Positions 41,583 to 50,254 of a stretch of DNA of 64,000 nucleotides are shown here, one piece after another. A model generated the notes under the pieces. The model made no database searches, was not told where the DNA came from, and saw only the letters and a list, made by a program, of their open reading frames with translations. Every line of letters begins with the position of its first letter. Positions within the stretch are counted from its first letter, which is position 1. This DNA comes from SAR202 cluster bacterium bin90 (lineage in GTDB: Bacteria; Chloroflexota; Dehalococcoidia; Lucifugimonadales; JADFKI01), in contig MPND01000016.1 in NCBI GenBank assembly GCA_002238855.1, forward strand, positions 19,838 to 83,837. Reading direction: 5' to 3'. The translations under genes and the position numbers were made by a program.

Positions 41583-42479
41583 GTGATAAACAGAGTGTTA
41601 GAAGCGATCCGAAGCACGTCCCTGATTATCAAGCTGATAGGCGGGTTCGTCATAGTCGCGCTTGTAGTGATGGCAGGGCTATTCGTGGCGCGCCACACAG
41701 TCGAGGCAAGTTTCTGGCACGACGGCAAGGGCAAGCGTTATGCCCAGAGCCACGCCCAGAGCCACGAATATGACCGCTCCGGCAAGTTCGGACGCGACGC
41801 CTACGCTAAGAGTCTGGGTGACATGAAGGGCACACCGGGTCTGGTCATTTCCGACATCAGGATGATGCACAACGGCGGAACGCAGAATCTGCGCTACGCG
41901 GTGGGCAACGCGCAAAACGTTGATACCGCAGCAGGCACATTCGACCTGTTGCTGCTGGACGGTTCGGGCACGCTGCCTTTCGCGATCGACGACAATACGA
42001 AAGTGTTCATCAATGGGAAAGAGGGCATGTCCGGGCTGGGCGCCGACAGTCTGGTAACAGTGGTCGAGAAACGAGACCTGGATGGCTGGGCAACTCGACT
42101 GGGTCGCGGCTTCGGTATATTTTCCGACGATGGCACGGTAAGGTCCGAAGTCCGCTACCTATCTGATGGCGGCGTGAAGTCTGTTTCGCAAGTGGTAGGT
42201 ACCCCGCAGAATATCAACTCTAGCGCTGGCACATTCGAGCTGCTCCTGCGCGATGGCTCCTCTGTGATGTCGTTCGAGCTTGGCAGCGACGCCGAAGCGC
42301 TTGCCCTCGGCTTGAACACTGAGAATACGATAACCGTCGTTCAGACGACGGGGGCGGACGGCTCAACCGACCTGCAGATTACTACAGGCGGCGAGCAATC
42401 GCGCGGCAGGGTAGGCATGTTCGGCTGGTTCGGCGACCGTGACGGCGACGGACGAGGACGCGGCAGAGGGCACAACTAA
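41583..42479 (+). CDS. membrane-anchored protein with two copies of the novel module
   Basis: This 298-residue protein has one N-terminal membrane segment (about residues 15-37) and a basic, His/Ser-rich spacer. Two copies of the module found in the upstream protein follow (about 88-169 and 186-280). Each contains an A-G-T-F-x-L-L-L core (AAGTFDLLLLDGSG; SAGTFELLLRDGSS) and a VG-x-x-Q-N-(I/V) turn. The tail is Gly/Arg/Asp-rich. The GTG start has a GGCAGGAG ribosome site. The two genes arose by duplication but are separated by a terminator, so they can be expressed independently. No function is known; a beta-rich extracellular or periplasmic domain is inferred. Confidence 0.7.
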   Translation: MINRVLEAIRSTSLIIKLIGGFVIVALVVMAGLFVARHTVEASFWHDGKGKRYAQSHAQSHEYDRSGKFGRDAYAKSLGDMKGTPGLVISDIRMMHNGGTQNLRYAVGNAQNVDTAAGTFDLLLLDGSGTLPFAIDDNTKVFINGKEGMSGLGADSLVTVVEKRDLDGWATRLGRGFGIFSDDGTVRSEVRYLSDGGVKSVSQVVGTPQNINSSAGTFELLLRDGSSVMSFELGSDAEALALGLNTENTITVVQTTGADGSTDLQITTGGEQSRGRVGMFGWFGDRDGDGRGRGRGHN

Positions 42480-42564
42480 CAACATAGACGGTCGGGCGGA
42501 CACAGGGATATGTCTCGGTCATATTCCCCCTGAGAGGTAAGCACAAGACGAACGTGAAGGAAGT

Positions 42565-43233
42565 GTGGGCAGTTTAATCCGTCACAGTTTCTTGACACCA
42601 ATACAACAGCGAGGAGTCATGATTGCTCTGACGGGTGTTACGGCGAAGGTAGTGAGCTCTGTCTATGTCATTTGGGTGCTGCTGGCTCTCCCTTCAGTTC
42701 CGATGCTGAGCGGCGTTGTTCAGGGTGGCTCCGGAGAGGAAGTAGTAGGTTCCTCCGGCATCCTGTCGTCTTTCCTGCTTATAGCTACTATGTCGTTCTC
42801 GCCCCTGATGGCAATTTTCCCCGGTTCACGGGTCGTAGCATGGCTCCTTCGCCACCGTCGCTATTTTGGTGTCGCTTCTTTCTCCTATGCTCTAGTCCAC
42901 GTAGTGTTCTACTTTGTGGGTCTGGAAGGGTTGGCGGCGCTGGTGGACGACCTGCTGGCTCCTACTCTCCTCGTGGGTTGGGCAGCATTCTTCATCTTCC
43001 TTCCTATGGCGGCAACGTCAAACCGGGTGCTGACGAGAGCTATGGGCTGGAAGCGTTGGAAGATGCTGCAGCGGATGGTCTACCTATCAGCGGTGCTGGT
43101 TCTCGCCCATTGGGTCATGGTGGAGGGCTCCCCCGGGCCGTTCATCTTCTTTGGTATTCTGGGTGTCCTGGAGCTCGTGCGCGTGTGGCGTGTCCTTGCT
43201 AGGAGGAATACCGCTAAAACCCATGAGGCGTAG
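42565..43233 (+). CDS. ferric-reductase-like / MsrQ-like haem membrane protein
   Basis: This 222-residue protein has about six hydrophobic segments and resembles the ferric reductase transmembrane (YedZ/MsrQ) family. His residues in YALVHVVFYF and VLAHWVMVEG sit where such proteins ligate haem b, and the RRYFGVASF segment is typical. It may pass electrons from the quinone pool to a periplasmic acceptor; the sulfite-oxidase-like protein encoded at 36635 is a conceivable but unproven partner. The GTG at 42565 is used. An ATG at 42619, with GAGGAG close upstream, would give a shorter product beginning just before the first helix. Confidence 0.7.
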   Translation: MGSLIRHSFLTPIQQRGVMIALTGVTAKVVSSVYVIWVLLALPSVPMLSGVVQGGSGEEVVGSSGILSSFLLIATMSFSPLMAIFPGSRVVAWLLRHRRYFGVASFSYALVHVVFYFVGLEGLAALVDDLLAPTLLVGWAAFFIFLPMAATSNRVLTRAMGWKRWKMLQRMVYLSAVLVLAHWVMVEGSPGPFIFFGILGVLELVRVWRVLARRNTAKTHEA

Positions 43234-43303
43234 CCTCGGCCTGATAGGTTGATGGTTCAATAATCGACTTGTGGTATTCCCCCTCTCCCCGTTCTCTAAT
43301 TCC

Positions 43304-43333
43304 TTGACAGCCTGCTTTAACAACCGCTAACCT
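43304..43333 (+). promoter_or_regulatory. candidate promoter for the T-box leader
   Basis: TTGACA (43304-43309) is followed after 18 nt by TAACCT (43328-43333). Transcription would start near 43340, just before the T-box stem I. The -10 match is weak, but the position fits. Confidence 0.5.
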
Positions 43334-43339
43334 GACTAA

Positions 43340-43726
43340 TGAGAACATTCACAATCATAGCCAAAGGCTACGACGGAGACGAGTAAGAGGCCACATCCGG
43401 CACAGCGAGTCTGGCGCGGCGAAACGGATTCATCCGCAAGTTGCAAGGTGAGAGCAGACGCACAGGATAGCCTCCGAAAATCCCTCCCGAGCCGCGCACC
43501 GAAAATCCTCGTCCGGCAGGCATGGCTAGACGCTGGGATGAGAAAGTAGACTGCGACGGATTCGCCTAACGTTAGCAGGGCGGGGGTATGAACACGTACT
43601 CCAATGAGCGCATCGCGCGCGTCCGAGCGACGAGCCGGTGAAGCAGGGTGGTACCGCGAGCCATCAATTCCAACTCAGGATATTGAACGCCCGTCCCTAC
43701 AATTTGGGGCGGGCGTTTTACTTTGC
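43340..43726 (+). promoter_or_regulatory. T-box leader upstream of citramalate synthase
   Basis: The T-box sequence AGGGTGGTACCGCG is at 43645-43658, followed by an intrinsic terminator. Upstream, GACGAG (43378-43383) can pair with CTCGTC (43508-43513) to close stem I. An ATC triplet (43505-43507) lies on the 3' side next to that helix and could be the specifier for isoleucine, which would suit citramalate synthase. The T-box itself is certain; the specifier choice is tentative. Uncharged tRNA should promote antitermination. Confidence 0.88.
43687..43724 (+). terminator. T-box intrinsic terminator
   Basis: An 11-bp stem (43687-43697 with 43706-43716, one wobble) with an 8-nt loop is followed by TTTTACTTT. 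It is the terminator that the T-box antiterminator would prevent. Confidence 0.88.
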
Positions 43727-43799
43727 CCGATTATAGAGACTACGGACTGTCGGGCAACAGAAAAAGTTCTAAACAAACAGAGCGAGGAGCGCAAACGAA

Positions 43800-45389
43800 A
43801 TGTCAACATTAACTCTCTACGACACCACTCTGCGGGATGGAACACAGGGCGAGGGCATATCGCTGTCCGTCGCCGACAAGCTCGCCATCTGCGAGCGCCT
43901 CGACGAGCTAGGCGTTCACTACATCGAGGGCGGCTGGCCCGGCTCCAATCCGCGCGACGCCGAGTTCTTCGAGCGCGCCAAGTCAATGACCCTCAACAGC
44001 GCAACGCTCACCGCATTCGGCAGCACCCGCCGCGCCAACATCAGCGCCGGTGAAGATGCAAACCTTGCCGCGCTGCTCGAAGCCGAAACTCCCGTGGTAA
44101 CGCTTGTTGGAAAAAGCTGGGACCTGCATGTTACCCGCGTCCTCGAAACTTCTCTCGAAGAAAACCTCGCAATGATTTCCGATTCGGTGTCCTACCTCGT
44201 CGAACAGGGCAGGCGCGTCTTCTTCGACGCCGAGCACTTCTTCGACGGCTACAAGGCAAACGGCCACTACGCGATCCAGGCGGTGAACGCAGCAGCAGTC
44301 GCAGGCGCGGAATGCGTCGTTCTCTGCGACACGAACGGCGGCTTGATGCCGGACGAAATCGCCTCCATCGTGCATCAGGTCCGACAGCGCACCGATGTCG
44401 AGTTGGGCATCCACACGCATAATGACGCGGACATGGCGGTCGCAGGTGCGATAGCCGCCGTTCGAGCGGGCGTAACTCAGGTGCAGGGCACCATGAACGG
44501 CTACGGCGAGCGCTGCGGCAACGCCAACCTCGTATCGCTCATCGCCAACCTCAAGATCAAGCTCGGCATCGAGTGCGTGAGCGATGAGCAACTCGCCTCC
44601 CTCACGGACGCAAGCCGCTACGTCGCTGAGGTCGCCAACATGCCCACGCTGAGTTCGCAGCCTTATGTCGGCGGCAGCGCATTCGCACACAAGGGCGGAC
44701 TTCACGCCTCCGCCGTCTCCAAGGTCGAACACAGCTACCAGCACATCCAGCCCCGCAGCATCGGCAACGACAAGCGTGTGATCGTCTCCGACCTGTCCGG
44801 TCGCGGCAATATCCTATGGAGAGCGCGCGAACTCTGCCCCGACGCCGAACTCACGCAGGCGCAGGCGCGCCAACTGCTGGAAGAAATAAAAGAGCGAGAG
44901 AACAGAGGCTTCTTGTACGAAGGCGCGGAGGCATCATTTGAAGTGCTGGTCCGTCGCATGCAGCCCGGCTACAAGCCGCCATTCGCGCTGGTCGATTTCG
45001 TCTCCATGGTGGAGAAGCGCTCCAACGGCAATGGCGTCGGCGACATAGCCTCTCAGGTCATGCTGAAAGTGCAGGTTGACGACGAGGTGATGCACACCGC
45101 CGCGGAAGGCAACGGCCCCGTCAACGCCCTCGACCACGCCCTGCGAAAGGCGCTGGAGCAGTTCTATCCGGACCTGCAATCCGTCCGCCTGCTCGACTAC
45201 AAGGTGCGCGTCGTTGACCAGGGCAGCGGCACCGGCTCAGTCGTGCGCGTCCTGATCGAGTCCACCGACGGCCAGCGCACCTGGAGCACCGTCGGCTCGT
45301 CCGAGAACATCATCGAGGCGAGCTGGTTCGCCCTTTCCGACAGCTTCGAACACTGGCTCTCTCGTGAGCGTACTGCGGTAACCGTGTAG
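43800..45389 (+). CDS. cimA: (R)-citramalate synthase
   Basis: This HMGL-like/DRE-TIM enzyme should condense pyruvate and acetyl-CoA to (R)-citramalate, the first step of threonine-independent isoleucine synthesis. The 529-residue length and the C-terminal LeuA-type regulatory domain (about 410-525) fit the CimA group. The motifs DTTLRDGTQGEG (residues 7-18), GIHTHNDADMAVA for metal binding, NGYGERCGNANL and GGSAFAHKGGLHASAV are present. The upstream T-box supports a branched-chain amino-acid role. 2-Isopropylmalate synthase is the alternative, but the sequence pattern suits citramalate synthase better. Confidence 0.9.
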   Translation: MSTLTLYDTTLRDGTQGEGISLSVADKLAICERLDELGVHYIEGGWPGSNPRDAEFFERAKSMTLNSATLTAFGSTRRANISAGEDANLAALLEAETPVVTLVGKSWDLHVTRVLETSLEENLAMISDSVSYLVEQGRRVFFDAEHFFDGYKANGHYAIQAVNAAAVAGAECVVLCDTNGGLMPDEIASIVHQVRQRTDVELGIHTHNDADMAVAGAIAAVRAGVTQVQGTMNGYGERCGNANLVSLIANLKIKLGIECVSDEQLASLTDASRYVAEVANMPTLSSQPYVGGSAFAHKGGLHASAVSKVEHSYQHIQPRSIGNDKRVIVSDLSGRGNILWRARELCPDAELTQAQARQLLEEIKERENRGFLYEGAEASFEVLVRRMQPGYKPPFALVDFVSMVEKRSNGNGVGDIASQVMLKVQVDDEVMHTAAEGNGPVNALDHALRKALEQFYPDLQSVRLLDYKVRVVDQGSGTGSVVRVLIESTDGQRTWSTVGSSENIIEASWFALSDSFEHWLSRERTAVTV

Positions 45390-45483
45390 CCTGATATCTT
45401 AAGTCCCCGCTCGCCGTTGTGCGCTCGCGCTCGCTGTCTTATACTGCTTGCACAATCGCACACAGATCAGGGAGGTCACTCTC

Positions 45484-46566
45484 ATGGAACTCGGCTACTT
45501 CACGATGCCCCTGCACCCACCCGATTCCAATATCGCGCAGACGCTGGAAGACGACCTTGAGCAGCTCGTAGTCCTTGACGAACTCGGGTACAGCGAGGCG
45601 TGGATAGGCGAGCACTTCACGTCGGTCTGGGAGAATATCCCCGCGCCGGACCTGTTCATCGCCAACGCTCTGGGCAAGACGAAGAACATCCGACTGGGCA
45701 CAGGCGTAACATGCATGCCCAATCACAACCCGTTCATGATCGCACACCGCATCGCCCAGCTCGATCAGATGGCGCAGGGCCGATTCATGTGGGGTGTCGG
45801 CTCAGGCGGCTTCGTCGGCGATTTCACCGTGTTCGGCTTCGACCCGGAATCGGGCGAGCACCGAGGAATGGCGCGCGACTCCGTGGAGACCATCCTGAAG
45901 ATATGGAACGACCCCAAGCCCGGCGTCTATGAGCACAAGTACTGGCGATTCACGATCCCAGAACCTGTGGAAGATGTCGGACTTGCATTCCATATGAAGC
46001 CCTACCAGATGCCACACCCGCCCATTGGTGTTGCGGGCGTATCGCCCAAGTCCGAGACGCTGTTTCTCGCCGGCGAGCGCGGCTGGATTCCGATGAGCAT
46101 CAACCTCGTGCCCGTGCATCAACTCGCGACACACTGGGACAGCGTAAGTGAAGGTGCAGAGCGCACCGGGCGCACAGCCGACCGAGCAACATGGCGCATC
46201 GCCCGCGAAGTCTATGTCGCAGAAACCACCGAGCAGGCGCGCAAGGACATGCTGGAAGGCGTATTCGCGCGCGACTTCAACCACTACTTCAAGCCACTGC
46301 TCTCGCACATGGGACAGCTCGGCCTGATGAAGACCGACCCCGACATGCCCGACGAAGAAGTCACGGCAGAGTACCTGCTTGACAACATCTGGGTCGTCGG
46401 CAGCCCTGACGATGTCGCTGACAAGATTCGCGCCATCTACGAAGAAGTCGGCGGCTTCGGCGTTCTGCTCGCGATGGGACACGAGTGGCAGCCCAAGGAC
46501 AAGTGGACACGCTCGATGACACTGCTGATGGATGAAGTGCTGCCCAAGCTAGGAGACCTTGACTAA
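45484..46566 (+). CDS. LLM class flavin-dependent oxidoreductase
   Basis: This 360-residue luciferase-like TIM-barrel enzyme uses reduced flavin or F420 to oxidise an unknown substrate. The start MELGYFTMPLHPP, LDELGYSEAWIGEHF, AHRIAQLDQMAQGRFMWGVGSGG and the C-terminal VGSPDDVADKIRAIYEEVGGF are characteristic. The ATG at 45484 has GGGAGG upstream and is preferred over an in-frame ATG 36 nt earlier. It follows cimA by about 95 nt, a gap in which nothing else is seen. A partner reductase is not adjacent. Confidence 0.92.
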   Translation: MELGYFTMPLHPPDSNIAQTLEDDLEQLVVLDELGYSEAWIGEHFTSVWENIPAPDLFIANALGKTKNIRLGTGVTCMPNHNPFMIAHRIAQLDQMAQGRFMWGVGSGGFVGDFTVFGFDPESGEHRGMARDSVETILKIWNDPKPGVYEHKYWRFTIPEPVEDVGLAFHMKPYQMPHPPIGVAGVSPKSETLFLAGERGWIPMSINLVPVHQLATHWDSVSEGAERTGRTADRATWRIAREVYVAETTEQARKDMLEGVFARDFNHYFKPLLSHMGQLGLMKTDPDMPDEEVTAEYLLDNIWVVGSPDDVADKIRAIYEEVGGFGVLLAMGHEWQPKDKWTRSMTLLMDEVLPKLGDLD

Positions 46567-46598
46567 CCGTCATCCTGTCAGCTCTGTCGGCAAGCGAG

Positions 46599-46862
46599 AT
46601 GAGAAAAGTAGTATACGCGCTGTTCTATATTGGGTTGGCGCTAATAGGTGTTGGCGTGATATTGGGTGGCGCGTCTTATCTCTGGGGATCTCTGTATGTG
46701 GACGGCCCTTCAACCGATGTTGCTTTCTCGACAATGGAATCTTTGTTAGTCCACACCGGGTTAGTCTTAGGCATTTTGATTTCCATGGTAGGCGTAGCGT
46801 CGATTCTCTTGAGCGCCATCGTATTGGCATTGCGAAAGATTGTAATCTTAATCAGAAAGTAA
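46599..46862 (+). CDS. small two-helix membrane protein
   Basis: This 87-residue protein was not recognised. It has two clear hydrophobic helices (about residues 5-30 and 50-80), separated by a polar loop with YVDGPSTDV, and basic ends (MRK, LRKIVILIRK). It is AT-richer than its neighbours. It lies 32 nt after the LLM gene and 7 nt before the RNB gene, which supports its being translated, but no function is suggested. Confidence 0.55.
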   Translation: MRKVVYALFYIGLALIGVGVILGGASYLWGSLYVDGPSTDVAFSTMESLLVHTGLVLGILISMVGVASILLSAIVLALRKIVILIRK

Positions 46863-46869
46863 AATTATT

Positions 46870-48921
46870 ATGAAGCCGGGAGAACTCGTAGCAGCGCGGA
46901 TGAGCGGGGGCATCACCATCGCTAGGGTGGTCGATGTGGAGTCTTCGCGTGTGCGCGTTGCAGTCCGCCGAAAGAAGGAAGCCCGCCTGCCTGCAGAGCG
47001 CATCCTGCTATCCACGCAGGTCTTCGCAGAGGGTGACGAGCAGGTAGCCGAATTCCGCAAGCAGAGCGAGGACATCGCCTCCGAAGTGGACATCTCCGAA
47101 CTCTGGGAGGTTGTCAGCGACGAGCAGATCGCCTATTCATTTGCCGACCTTGCCGACCTCTACTGGGGCGCGGACGTCACACCAACTCAGCAAGTAGCCC
47201 TGCTGCTATGCCTCGACAGGGACGCCCTCTACTTCGAAGACGGCAAGACGGGCTACACTCCCCGTGCGCCCGATGCCGTGGAGGAGACGCTGGCACGTCG
47301 CAACCGGCAGGCGCAGCAAGCCACCGAAGCAGACGACCTCGTAAAGGACCTCCAGAGTGGTGCGCTACCTACCACGCTCACACCGCACCAGCAGATGCTC
47401 ATAGACAGCATGCGTGACTACGCTGCATTCGGCGACGACTACACGCGCAGTGCCCTCGTAAAAGCGCTGTTGAACAAGATGGAACGCAGCACCGGCAACC
47501 TGCAGCGCCTTGCATTCAATGTGCTGGTGAATTGCGGCGAATTCGCTCCAGACGAACCGATTGAACTTGTAAGAGACGATATTGCCACAGAGTTCTCCGA
47601 CGACGCCTTGGCCGCCTCTGAAATCGTCAACGAGATTACGCTGCTTGCCGACCTTGACCGTACCGACCTCACCGCGCTGCCCACATTCACCATCGACGAC
47701 GCGGACACGCAGGACAGGGATGACGCTTTGTCCCTTGAAAAACTACCTGACGAAGATGGAGATGCGGAGAATTATCGTCTCGGCATCCACATCACCGATG
47801 CGGGCGCGTTAATTCCGCGGGGCAGCGTCCTTGACGAAGAAGCGGACCGCCGGATGGCGAGCCTCTACACTCCCGACCGAAAGATACCGATGCTCCCGAC
47901 GGCAGTTTCACATGACAAAGGCAGCCTCGAAGCGGGCAAACGCCGCGCCGCCCTGAGCCTGCTTGCCGACATCAACGCGGACGGCGAGATCATTGGCTTC
48001 GAGGTCAAGCCTTCTGTCATCGTCAGCGATGCGGCGCTCTCTTATGACGAAGCCAACAGCGCGATCTCTACCGGCGACCATTCCCACCACGACATGCTGG
48101 CAAGCCTACACACGCTCACAGAGGCGCTGAAGCGCAAGCGCGAAGCCGCCGGTGCTGTCGGCATCGACAGAGCAGAACTGCTAATCAAGGTCGTTTCGCC
48201 CGATGACGTGGATGTGAAGGTCGTGCAGCGCAACTCGCCTGCGCGGGAGATGGTCGCCGAGTGCATGGTGCTCTGCAACTCGCTGCTGGCGTCGTTCTGC
48301 GCGGAGCGGGATATTCCCGCCTCGTATCGTTCCCAGTCAGCACCTGACCTCAGCGACCTGGGCGCCGGACTGCCGCCGGGTGTCGAGATAGGCGAGGATG
48401 GCCCCCTGCGCCAGTACCTGATGATGCGCCGCTTTGCGCCCGCAGACACGCGCACCGCACCCGCACCGCACGGCGGTCTCGGAGTCCCTGCATACATACA
48501 GGCAACATCGCCCCTGCGCCGCTACCCGGACATGGTGATGCAGCGCCAGATTACCCACTACCTCAGCACAGGCGAACCGCTTTACAGCGTCGAAGACATA
48601 ACCAGCGTCGCGGGCCGAGCCGATATGCAGTTGCGAGCAATGGGCAAGCTCGAAGACGAGCGCCGCCGCTACTGGCTGCTGAAGTTCTTCAAGCTGCGTA
48701 TGGAAAAGGCGCCTGATGACGAAGAAATCGCATCGTTCCAAGCCATCGTCCTCGAAAACCAGCCCAGGCGCTCCGCAATGCTCGAACTGACGGACTACCC
48801 CTTCCGCGTCCGAGCCCGCCTGCCCGATGCTATACTACCCGGCGAATCCGTAGTCCTGCGCCTCCACAGCGTTGACCTATGGGAAAAGCGAGCGAACTTC
48901 ATCCATGTGCTGGATGAATAG
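46870..48921 (+). CDS. RNB domain ribonuclease (RNase II/R family)
   Basis: This 683-residue 3'-5' exoribonuclease has a catalytic RNB domain from about residue 265 to 590. The acidic metal site FTIDDADTQDRDDALSLE lies near 272-290, with HITDAGALIPRGSVLDEEA and YIQATSPLRRYPDMVMQRQI further along. The N-terminal part (about 1-250) is different from classical cold-shock domains and resembles the short-start RNB proteins in cyanobacteria and Chloroflexota. A C-terminal S1-like beta domain is short. It is expected to degrade mRNA or trim structured RNA. Confidence 0.92.
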   Translation: MKPGELVAARMSGGITIARVVDVESSRVRVAVRRKKEARLPAERILLSTQVFAEGDEQVAEFRKQSEDIASEVDISELWEVVSDEQIAYSFADLADLYWGADVTPTQQVALLLCLDRDALYFEDGKTGYTPRAPDAVEETLARRNRQAQQATEADDLVKDLQSGALPTTLTPHQQMLIDSMRDYAAFGDDYTRSALVKALLNKMERSTGNLQRLAFNVLVNCGEFAPDEPIELVRDDIATEFSDDALAASEIVNEITLLADLDRTDLTALPTFTIDDADTQDRDDALSLEKLPDEDGDAENYRLGIHITDAGALIPRGSVLDEEADRRMASLYTPDRKIPMLPTAVSHDKGSLEAGKRRAALSLLADINADGEIIGFEVKPSVIVSDAALSYDEANSAISTGDHSHHDMLASLHTLTEALKRKREAAGAVGIDRAELLIKVVSPDDVDVKVVQRNSPAREMVAECMVLCNSLLASFCAERDIPASYRSQSAPDLSDLGAGLPPGVEIGEDGPLRQYLMMRRFAPADTRTAPAPHGGLGVPAYIQATSPLRRYPDMVMQRQITHYLSTGEPLYSVEDITSVAGRADMQLRAMGKLEDERRRYWLLKFFKLRMEKAPDDEEIASFQAIVLENQPRRSAMLELTDYPFRVRARLPDAILPGESVVLRLHSVDLWEKRANFIHVLDE

Positions 48922-48943
48922 CTTGTGTGCCGCTTAGAGTCAG

Positions 48944-50035
48944 CTACAGCCCCGGAATCTCCCCCGGCATGTAGTGTTCCGCTCGAAATATGCCGTTTAC
49001 CTCGCCAAAGAACGGGTTGGTGTCAAAGTGCGGGTTGATGTATTCCCACACGACCTCGCCCTCCGGCGTAACCTGGAATATCCGCCCGAAGAAACCTTCC
49101 GTTATGAGCGTATTGCCGTTGGGCAGCCGTCGCGCGCCGGAAATGATGTTGCTGTGGAAATTAAGCATGGGTTGGTCCCGGTATTCCCACACGATTTCGC
49201 TGGTGGCGGGGTCAACCTCGATGACACGCGAGAAGGCGAAAGCATCGTTGCGCCTCTGCGTTCCATTGTCGAATATGAGCACATTGCCGTTGTCCAGCAT
49301 AGACGGGTCATGCTGCTGTGCAAGCACGTCGCCGCCCATCTTCCACTCGATGTTCCCCGTAGCCTTGTCGATGATGCAGACGGTTGAAATGCTCCTGAAA
49401 CTCACAAGCACGCGGTCGTCAGGCAGGGGCGCGATGGTATTGCCGTGCGTCCAGTTCTCGCGCGGGTGGTTGAACGTAAGTACCTCAGTCTCCACATCCA
49501 TGTGCTCATGCGCGAGCCACGACCACACGCGGTTCCCCTCGGCATCCACCTCCACAAGTTCGTCCGCCCACATATCGATGCCCTCTTCCACTGGGATGCC
49601 GCCCTTCACCGTCTCGGCGAACTCGTCAGGCACTCGATATAGTCCGAGATAAATAGCGCCGCCCGACTCCGTGCGCCGCCCATCGTGATGGTGCCAATTA
49701 TCGTGGTGCTCCCAGAGGATGTTCCCATTCCAGTCCGTTTCGATCATCGCGCCACCCTTGAGGATTGCCCATGTCGGGAAGGGCACGGGGGAATCGTCTC
49801 TGACCTTGCAGTTGTAAAAGAGATTGCCGTTCGGCAGCACGTAGCCCCAGAAACCGGGCGGATGCGGCATCTGCCACCTGTGTATGATGTTGCCGTGCAG
49901 GTCGATGATGCGCGGCTCGCCAGGCCCGAAATTAGGAGTGAACATGACATAGCCGGGACAAGCCCTTTCCTCGTCGAATGCCGTAACTCCCAACCGTGTT
50001 GTCCGACGCCTGGTATTCTGGTCAATGGAAATCAT
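48944..50035 (-). CDS. arylsulfotransferase-like beta-propeller protein
   Basis: This 363-residue protein resembles the arylsulfate sulfotransferase (ASST) propeller family. Repeated blade motifs of the type G-x-x-x-W-x-W/H appear, including GNIIHRWQMPHPPG, GNILWEHHDNWHHHDGRR and GNRVWSWLAHEHMD. His-rich segments near residues 110-120 could form the active site. There is no signal peptide, unlike periplasmic ASST. It may transfer sulfate between phenols or act on another ester. It lies beside tRNA-Pro. Confidence 0.8.
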   Translation of the reverse strand: MISIDQNTRRRTTRLGVTAFDEERACPGYVMFTPNFGPGEPRIIDLHGNIIHRWQMPHPPGFWGYVLPNGNLFYNCKVRDDSPVPFPTWAILKGGAMIETDWNGNILWEHHDNWHHHDGRRTESGGAIYLGLYRVPDEFAETVKGGIPVEEGIDMWADELVEVDAEGNRVWSWLAHEHMDVETEVLTFNHPRENWTHGNTIAPLPDDRVLVSFRSISTVCIIDKATGNIEWKMGGDVLAQQHDPSMLDNGNVLIFDNGTQRRNDAFAFSRVIEVDPATSEIVWEYRDQPMLNFHSNIISGARRLPNGNTLITEGFFGRIFQVTPEGEVVWEYINPHFDTNPFFGEVNGIFRAEHYMPGEIPGL

Positions 50036-50076
50036 GGACGGATCTCCTTGGGGGAATCGTGGAATGGGGAGGGTGG

Positions 50077-50151
50077 TGGTCGGGGTGGCCGGGATTGAAC
50101 CGGCGACCTCCTGCTCCCAAAGCAGGCGCGCTCCCGCTGCGCTACACCCCG
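50077..50151 (-). tRNA. tRNA-Pro (TGG anticodon)
   Basis: On the minus strand the acceptor CGGGGTG (50151-50145) pairs with CACCCCG (50087-50081). Discriminator A follows, with CCA encoded at 50079-50077. The anticodon stem CCTGC/GCAGG holds the loop TTTGGGA with anticodon TGG. The T arm has GTTCAATCC. The length is 75 nt including CCA. Confidence 0.95.
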
Positions 50152-50254
50152 ATTACTGCACGAAGGCAAGCCGAATTGCGGAGAACCTCGGCAAAGCCCA
50201 CATAAAGATGATAAGCGGACTACGAGACGTTGACAAGGATTAACCGCTGACCAA

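Noticed and set aside
43604..44053. 149-codon plus-strand open frame over the T-box and cimA start
   Set aside because: It overlaps the terminator and cimA in another frame.
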